A DNA stretch of 64,000 bases, from the NCBI GenBank assembly GCA_903835005.1, contig CAILLK010000101.1, positions 1 to 64,000 on the forward strand, read 5' to 3'. Below the pieces are notes generated by a model, which saw only the letters and a list, made by a program, of their open reading frames with translations, ran no database searches and was not told the DNA's origin. The stretch comes from an uncultured Bacteroidota bacterium. GTDB taxonomy: Bacteria; Bacteroidota; Bacteroidia; Chitinophagales; Chitinophagaceae. Both the position numbers and the translations under genes were made by a program. This document shows, piece by piece, positions 57,817 through 64,000 of this stretch. Each line of letters begins with the position of its first letter. Within the stretch, counting starts at the first letter, position 1.

Positions 57817-58647
57817 ATGATACACATAAGAAGTAAAGACGAAATTGAACTGATACGTAAAAGCGCATTAATGGTTTCTGCCACCTTAACCGAGGTGGCA
57901 AAATTTTTAAAGCCCGGTATCACTACAATTTCAATCGATGAGATGGCCGAGACTTTTATCCGTGATAACGGAGGGATCCCCTCTTTTAAAAATTATCATG
58001 GTTTCCCCTATTCTTTATGCATTTCAGTAAATGAAGTTGTGGTTCACGGTTTCCCGGGGAAATATGAATTGAAGGATGGTGATATCATTTCTGTCGATTG
58101 CGGCTTTTATAAGAATGGGTATCATGGCGACTCGGCTTATACCTTTGCCATTGGCAACGTAAAACCCGAAGTCCTGCAGTTATTAAAGGTTACCAAAGAG
58201 TCGGTATTCAGGGGTGTTGCGCAGGCTAAAGAACATAACAGGATAGGTGATATTGCATTTGCCGTCGAGAATTATACTTCCAGAGAGCATCGTTATGGAG
58301 TGGTAAAAGAACTTGTGGGTCATGGAGTAGGCAAGGAGTTGCACGAAGATCCGCAGGTGCCTAATTATGGCAAGCGGGGTGATGGTAAAAAATTGAAAGA
58401 AGGGATGGTACTGGCAATTGAGCCAATGATCAACCTGGGTACAAGAGAAGTATATACACTCGATGATGGCTGGACTGTTGTAACGCGAGACAAGAAGCCT
58501 TCTGCGCATTTCGAGCATACTACTGCTGTAAGAAGAAATAGCGGGGAGCCTTTATCGAGCTTTGCTCCGATTGAAGCTGCAGAACTGGTAAACCCTGAAC
58601 TGAATTCCAGCTATTTCAGCAGCCCTGTGGTTGCAGCTGTAGTCTGA
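57817..58647 (+). CDS. map: Methionine aminopeptidase type I
   Basis: ISVNEVVVHGFPGKYELKDGDIISVDCGFYKNGYHGDSAYTF, ELVGHGVGKELHEDPQVPNYG. Confidence 0.97.
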   Translation: MIHIRSKDEIELIRKSALMVSATLTEVAKFLKPGITTISIDEMAETFIRDNGGIPSFKNYHGFPYSLCISVNEVVVHGFPGKYELKDGDIISVDCGFYKNGYHGDSAYTFAIGNVKPEVLQLLKVTKESVFRGVAQAKEHNRIGDIAFAVENYTSREHRYGVVKELVGHGVGKELHEDPQVPNYGKRGDGKKLKEGMVLAIEPMINLGTREVYTLDDGWTVVTRDKKPSAHFEHTTAVRRNSGEPLSSFAPIEAAELVNPELNSSYFSSPVVAAVV

Positions 58648-58676
58648 AGACAATAATTGAATAAATATTAACCACA

Positions 58677-58934
58677 ATGGTTACCAGAGAAATATTCGAA
58701 CAGGCTGTAGCTGATAGCAAACAACTGACATCCCGCCCCGATAATAATACATTATTAATGCTTTACAGCCTGTATAAACAAGCCACCGATGGTGATGTAA
58801 CAGGTGATGGCCCTACAAATCCGTTTGATTTCGTAGCCAAGGCAAAATTCAATGCCTGGGAAAAGCTCAAAGGCACTGCTGCTGATGCTGCTATGGCACA
58901 GTATGTGGAGATAGTGGATAAATTAAAAAAATAG
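58677..58934 (+). CDS. Acyl-CoA-binding protein (ACBP)
   Basis: LYSLYKQATDGDVTGDGPTNPFDFVAKAKFNAWEKLKG is the ACBP signature. Confidence 0.92.
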   Translation: MVTREIFEQAVADSKQLTSRPDNNTLLMLYSLYKQATDGDVTGDGPTNPFDFVAKAKFNAWEKLKGTAADAAMAQYVEIVDKLKK

Positions 58935-58985
58935 ACTATTTGGTTTATATCTTCTATTTCCCCTTTACCTTTTAATATCCCGGGT

Positions 58986-59183
58986 ATGAAATGGTTGGCA
59001 GTTTTAATAGTTTTGCTGGTTTGCGCTGGTTATATTGCGTTTGCATTTGAACTCAGGATTATAAACCCGAAACATTTTGGACTTGTTATAGCTTCAGTTT
59101 TAATCTCCTTAATAGTTATAGGGAAGTTTTTGAAAATTCACCATTTAAGGAGAAAGCGGAAACCATTTCAATACATAGATTAA
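58986..59183 (+). CDS. Small two-TM membrane protein
   Basis: 65-aa ORF, two hydrophobic segments. Confidence 0.5.
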   Translation: MKWLAVLIVLLVCAGYIAFAFELRIINPKHFGLVIASVLISLIVIGKFLKIHHLRRKRKPFQYID

Positions 59184-59276
59184 TCCCAACTTGCATTTTC
59201 TTGGTTTTTTCTTTCATTTCTGTCCTAAATTGCAACGGTTTTAAAGGGTAGCTTTATTTTCAGTGTATATTGCATT

Positions 59277-59939
59277 ATGAAAACAGCCATTGTTATCGGC
59301 GCTACAGGTTTAGTGGGCAAGGAATTGGTTCAACTCTTATTAAAGGATTCCCGGTTCTAAAAAGTAAAAGTTTTTGTCCGCAGATCAACTGGCTTGAAGC
59401 ACGTTAAACTCGAAGAACATCTGGTTGATTTTGATGCACTGGATACCTGGAAAAAGCAGGTATCCGGAAATGTATTATACTCCGCCATGGGCACAACAAT
59501 AGGTATAGCCGGCAGTAAAGAAGCTCAATATAAGATAGACTATACTTACCAATACCAGGCAGCCAGAATTGCGGCGAATAACGGGGTGCAGGAATATGTT
59601 TTAATCTCAGCTGCCGGATCGGACCCTGGTTCTAAAATATTCTATTCAAGGATGAAGGGCGAACTGGAAAGAGATATTAAAAAGCTGCCTTTCGAAACAA
59701 TTCATATCATCAGGCCCGGAATGCTGGCCGGAGACAGAAAAGAAAAAAGAACAGGGGAAAAGCTGATGCTGCCCCTGATGAATTTTATAGGCAATATACC
59801 AGGCCTGGGTAGCCTTAAACCCATTCAGGGCATGACAGTGGCCCAGGCTATGATCAATGCCACCTTCAGGCATGTGGTGGGCATTCACGCTTATAGTATG
59901 GGTGAAGTTTTTAAGCTGGCAGAGTTACCTACAAAATAA
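59277..59939 (+). pseudogene. NAD(P)H-binding oxidoreductase-like gene interrupted by one in-frame TAA
   Basis: MKTAIVIGATGLVGKELVQLLLKDSRF-TAA(59358-59360)-KVKVFVRRSTGLKHVKLEEHLVDFDALDTW...; both halves in the same frame. Confidence 0.85.
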
Positions 59940-60000
59940 TATTGCTGTCAGGAAGATTTCTACTTTTAAAAAGTTGGCAAATCTGATACAGGCCTACAAT

Positions 60001-61212
60001 TCAGTCCTTTATCGCCGCAATACCCGGCAATTCCTTCCCTTCAAAATACTCCAGCATTGCACCTCCGCCGGTAGATACATAACTTACCTTATCGGCGAGT
60101 GCGAATTTATTAACTGCAGCTACACTGTCTCCGCCACCCACAAGTGAATAAGCCCCATGTTTTGTAGCTTCAGCCACTGCAAGCGCAATAGCCTTTGAAC
60201 CGTGCTGAAATTTATCCATTTCAAAAACGCCCATTGGGCCATTCCACAGAATAGTTTTTGATTTACTTATTATTTTGCAGAATTGGGCAATCGCCATCTG
60301 CCCGATATCCAGCCCCATCCAGCCCGCAGGTATTTCATTGCTGAGCGAAGATGAAGTATCGGCATCTGCAGCAAATTTGTCAGCTATAATACTATCGGCT
60401 GGCAAATGGATGCAAACACCCTTTTCTTCGGCTTTTTTAAGAAGCGCAATCGCCATATCCATGCGGTCGTCTTCGCACAGAGAGTTGCCTATCTGGCCAC
60501 CCTCAGCTTTGAAGAAGGTATACGCCATACCACCGCCAATGATTATGTCTGTAGCCCTGTCCAGCAGTTGCTCAATGATCAGTATTTTGTCCGATACCTT
60601 GGCGCCGCCAATTATAGCAGTAAATGGCTTCTGGTTATTATGCATTACCTTTTCGGCAGCCATTACTTCGCCCTCCATCAGCAGCCCGAACATCTTCTTA
60701 TCGCCCGGGAAAAACTGTGCTATAACCGCAGTTGATGCATGTGCCCTGTGTGCGGTGCCGAAAGCATCATTCACATACACATCACCCAGTTTCGATAGCT
60801 TTTCAGCAAATTCTTTATCGCCTTTTTCTTCCTGTTTGTAGTACCTCAGATTCTCCAGCAGCAACACCTGGCCCGGCTTAAGTTCCGCAGCTTTTTTAAC
60901 CGCATCCTCACTGATACAATCATCGGCAAACTGTACCTCAATACCCAGCAGATTACCTAAATATGGAACTACCGGTTTCAAAGAAAAATCTGCCAAAGTA
61001 AGATTTGGTTTCTTCTCAATATCCTTGAGTGGCCTGCCCCAGTGGCTCATCAGTATTACGCTGCCACCATCGGCAAGTACTTTTTTAATAGTGGGCAATG
61101 CGCCCTGTATACGGGTATCATCAGTAATAACACCATTCTTTACAGGTACATTAAAATCTACGCGTATCAGCGCTTTCTGGTTTGCGAAATTGTGTGTGGA
61201 GAATGTGGACAT
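60001..61212 (-). CDS. pgk: Phosphoglycerate kinase
   Basis: [82 protein letters not shown]. Confidence 0.98.
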   Translation of the reverse strand: MSTFSTHNFANQKALIRVDFNVPVKNGVITDDTRIQGALPTIKKVLADGGSVILMSHWGRPLKDIEKKPNLTLADFSLKPVVPYLGNLLGIEVQFADDCISEDAVKKAAELKPGQVLLLENLRYYKQEEKGDKEFAEKLSKLGDVYVNDAFGTAHRAHASTAVIAQFFPGDKKMFGLLMEGEVMAAEKVMHNNQKPFTAIIGGAKVSDKILIIEQLLDRATDIIIGGGMAYTFFKAEGGQIGNSLCEDDRMDMAIALLKKAEEKGVCIHLPADSIIADKFAADADTSSSLSNEIPAGWMGLDIGQMAIAQFCKIISKSKTILWNGPMGVFEMDKFQHGSKAIALAVAEATKHGAYSLVGGGDSVAAVNKFALADKVSYVSTGGGAMLEYFEGKELPGIAAIKD

Positions 61213-61226
61213 GTTTGCTTTCTTAT

Positions 61227-61760
61227 TTAGAAGTCTATATTGTACTTTTCTTCAAGTATTATTTGATATTTTTTAGCAAAATCACCAAATTTAGTATCAT
61301 TTGCTGCTCCAGCTATTCTGGAGTAATTTTTAAAACAAATTATAGCTGTTGTTTCATCTTTATTCAAAACTACTCCCTTTGTTTCGAAATAATCAATAGT
61401 ATTCCCGAGTTGCTGTATAGCTTTATTTCTCTTGTCCTTCCGGGTGCCGGTACTGCTACCTTTTATTTCTACAAAATAAGTTTTACGGTCATTGAATAAA
61501 ACACAATCGCATTTTTTCTGTCCTTCTTCATTTATAAGACATCTGTCAGTCTTTACTAAAAAGATAGCAGAGGATGAAGAATTATTTACAGTTAATTGGT
61601 AATCACCACTATGAACAATTCTTACTGGTTGAATATCTTCAGCATCAAAAATGAAAAATTCTTTTTCATTGATAATGTGGTAGGAACTTTTGTTTTCACA
61701 GAGTGATTTATCGGCAAATTTACAATCACCCAGTTTATCTTTTAATTGTTGTAAGATCAT
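61227..61760 (-). CDS. Putative PD-(D/E)XK nuclease-fold protein, partner of the upstream ATPase
   Basis: [20 protein letters not shown] fits D-x(n)-ExK; ATGA overlap with the ATPase stop. Confidence 0.6.
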   Translation of the reverse strand: MILQQLKDKLGDCKFADKSLCENKSSYHIINEKEFFIFDAEDIQPVRIVHSGDYQLTVNNSSSSAIFLVKTDRCLINEEGQKKCDCVLFNDRKTYFVEIKGSSTGTRKDKRNKAIQQLGNTIDYFETKGVVLNKDETTAIICFKNYSRIAGAANDTKFGDFAKKYQIILEEKYNIDF

Positions 61761-63028
61761 ATCATTAAACGGGTTAAAGCATCAAAATCATCCCCCATCT
61801 CATCTGAAACATCATCAATTTTGTTGTCAATGATCAACCCGATTTCCCGGTTTAAAATAGTTTCCGCTCCTCCACCGCTGATTTGGTATGCAGAGAAAAT
61901 ATTTGGTTGTATATTAGCATTTGGAGGAATTATTTCTTTTAGTTTATTCTCAATTTCGGGAACATATCCAGCACTTGCCGGACTACCTTTCTCATTCCAT
62001 ACCTTGCTGGCATATAATAAATTATTGAATGCGGATAAAATATAAGGGCTGTGTGTAGTATAAGTATGTATGGCTCCTCTATCATAAGAATATGCTTCTT
62101 GTCGAAGAGATTCGATTAATTTAATTAATGTGTATTGCGCTTTTGGGAATAAATTTAACTCAGGTTCTTCAATCACAAACGAACGCTGATAGCTGGTTTT
62201 ATCATGTGATAAAATCGGAATTAGAATATTGACAGCACTTTGTATACCAGATGCCGCTTCGATTAATTTGATGCTTGTTTTTTCATTGACAAATATTCTA
62301 CCTTCTCCGTTTATGTTTTTGTATTTTAAATTGGTATCCAGGAAGGCTAAATCAATTTCATTTATTGTAGATCTTTCCAGTTCAGCCCCGAGTAATAGAA
62401 TATGTTTTGGAATGGGGACTTTATTTAATAATAAATTGAAAGAGAAGTCCTTAACTAAATTTATAAAACTTCTTTCCGCAGCTATATATGTTGGCGCTTG
62501 GGTACTAAAATAATTTTCTAATTCAATAGCAGAATCAAGCACTTTTAAAAACTGGTCAAGTTTGTTTTCATGAGTATTATCAATACTTATTTCATGCCAT
62601 TTAGGATTAATAGATTGGTAGTTTTCTAATTTCTTAATTTGATTTTTAACAGTAATATCAATAAAATCGGCTTTTTTAAAGTCTTCGATTTTAGTTGATA
62701 ATTCGTCTATTTCATGTTTTAGTTTTGGGTAATAATTTATTGTCTGATCAATATATGAGAGTTTATGTACTTCAGATTCAAAAATAATTTCAGTATCAAT
62801 ATTCAGAAAAGCAGCAATATTGTATTCTTCCAAGGCGTCTAAAAATGAGGCTCTATTATCGCTACCTCCATTTTTCAAAAACTTCCTCGGCGCTTTAAAA
62901 ATAGTATACAATTTAGCCAATGCGCTCTTCCCGCTGGCCTGAGGCCCTATAAAAACATTTACGTTTCTCAGGTCTAAGTCAACGAATTTAATTGGGCCAA
63001 AATTCTTTACTATTAAGCGCGATTGCAT
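61757..63028 (-). CDS. AAA_15/AAA_21-like ABC-type ATPase
   Basis: LIVKNFGPIKFVDLDL, Walker A IGPQASGKSALAKLY, Walker B SFVIEEPELNLFPKAQ, H-loop IHTYTTHSPYILSAFNNLL. Confidence 0.88.
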   Translation of the reverse strand: MQSRLIVKNFGPIKFVDLDLRNVNVFIGPQASGKSALAKLYTIFKAPRKFLKNGGSDNRASFLDALEEYNIAAFLNIDTEIIFESEVHKLSYIDQTINYYPKLKHEIDELSTKIEDFKKADFIDITVKNQIKKLENYQSINPKWHEISIDNTHENKLDQFLKVLDSAIELENYFSTQAPTYIAAERSFINLVKDFSFNLLLNKVPIPKHILLLGAELERSTINEIDLAFLDTNLKYKNINGEGRIFVNEKTSIKLIEAASGIQSAVNILIPILSHDKTSYQRSFVIEEPELNLFPKAQYTLIKLIESLRQEAYSYDRGAIHTYTTHSPYILSAFNNLLYASKVWNEKGSPASAGYVPEIENKLKEIIPPNANIQPNIFSAYQISGGGAETILNREIGLIIDNKIDDVSDEMGDDFDALTRLMI

Positions 63029-63092
63029 GTCCTATCTGAAAAATAAGGTGTGAAAATACAGAACTTGAGGTTATAATCTTGATTTCTATCCC

Positions 63093-63317
63093 TTAAGCAG
63101 CATACAATAGACAAGCTTCAATGTCTTCTGTTTCTAATATCGGATGCTCTTCCAGAATCATATCCTTAGTCATTCCACTGGCCATCATCTCTAAAACATC
63201 ATTCACCCGGAATCTGATTCCACGAATAATTGGCTTTCCTGCGAAGATGCCCGGATTGGTTGTAATTCTGCCCAATAATCCATTTTGATTATTTTCCATT
63301 ATCAACAATTTCTTCAC
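63093..63317 (-). CDS. DUF433 family protein (antitoxin-like), no adjacent toxin seen
   Basis: GRITTNPGIFAGKPIIRGIRFRVNDVLEMMASGMTKDMILEEHPILETEDIEACLLYAA; start may be the internal Met at about 63299. Confidence 0.85.
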   Translation of the reverse strand: MKKLLIMENNQNGLLGRITTNPGIFAGKPIIRGIRFRVNDVLEMMASGMTKDMILEEHPILETEDIEACLLYAA

Positions 63318-63328
63318 AAAAATATAAA

Positions 63329-63352
63329 AAAAGACCCTGAAAAGGGTCTTTT
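63329..63352 (-). terminator. Intrinsic terminator downstream of gap
   Basis: AAAAGACCC-TGAAAA-GGGTCTTTT perfect 9-bp arms with A/T flanks. Confidence 0.75.
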
Positions 63353-63378
63353 ATGTTTATTAAAGTTACATTTCTTTA

Positions 63379-64000
<622 letters not shown>

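Noticed and set aside
59358-59360. Recoding (selenocysteine or pyrrolysine) at the in-frame stop
   Set aside because: The codon is TAA, not TGA or TAG; no recoding element recognised.

Overview
This 64 kb window comes from a Bacteroidetes chromosome, probably Chitinophagaceae-like. The lineage is inferred from T9SS C-terminal sorting domains, TTTG/TAnnTTTG promoters, and A-rich leaders in place of Shine-Dalgarno sites. Most of the window is housekeeping: a complete S10-spc ribosomal protein block (rpsJ to secY, map), pgk, part of gap, dusB, rsmI, purS, pssA, mtgA, amt, a BamA/TamA-like protein, PPK2 and others. There are also secreted beta-propeller/NHL proteins and a convergent histidine kinase/response regulator pair. 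The accessory signals I rate highest are: (1) an overlapping ATPase + DUF4435 (TOPRIM-like) pair resembling PARIS/OLD anti-phage systems; (2) an overlapping ATPase + putative PD-(D/E)XK protein pair plus an orphan DUF433 protein, wedged between gap and pgk with only 14 nt to the pgk start; (3) a dispersed degenerate GACTTA/GACTAA array found in seven intergenic spacers, six of them in sense orientation just upstream of start codons; (4) two r-protein spacers with the same two-hairpin architecture; (5) a large inverted repeat and tandem promoters upstream of rpsJ; (6) orphan T9SS sorting-domain remnants, REP-like hairpins and a direct-repeat pair in the long non-coding gaps; and (7) an NAD(P)-binding gene split by one in-frame TAA. 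No rRNA, tRNA or CRISPR array was recognised. All family assignments are from reading protein motifs by eye, with no database search.
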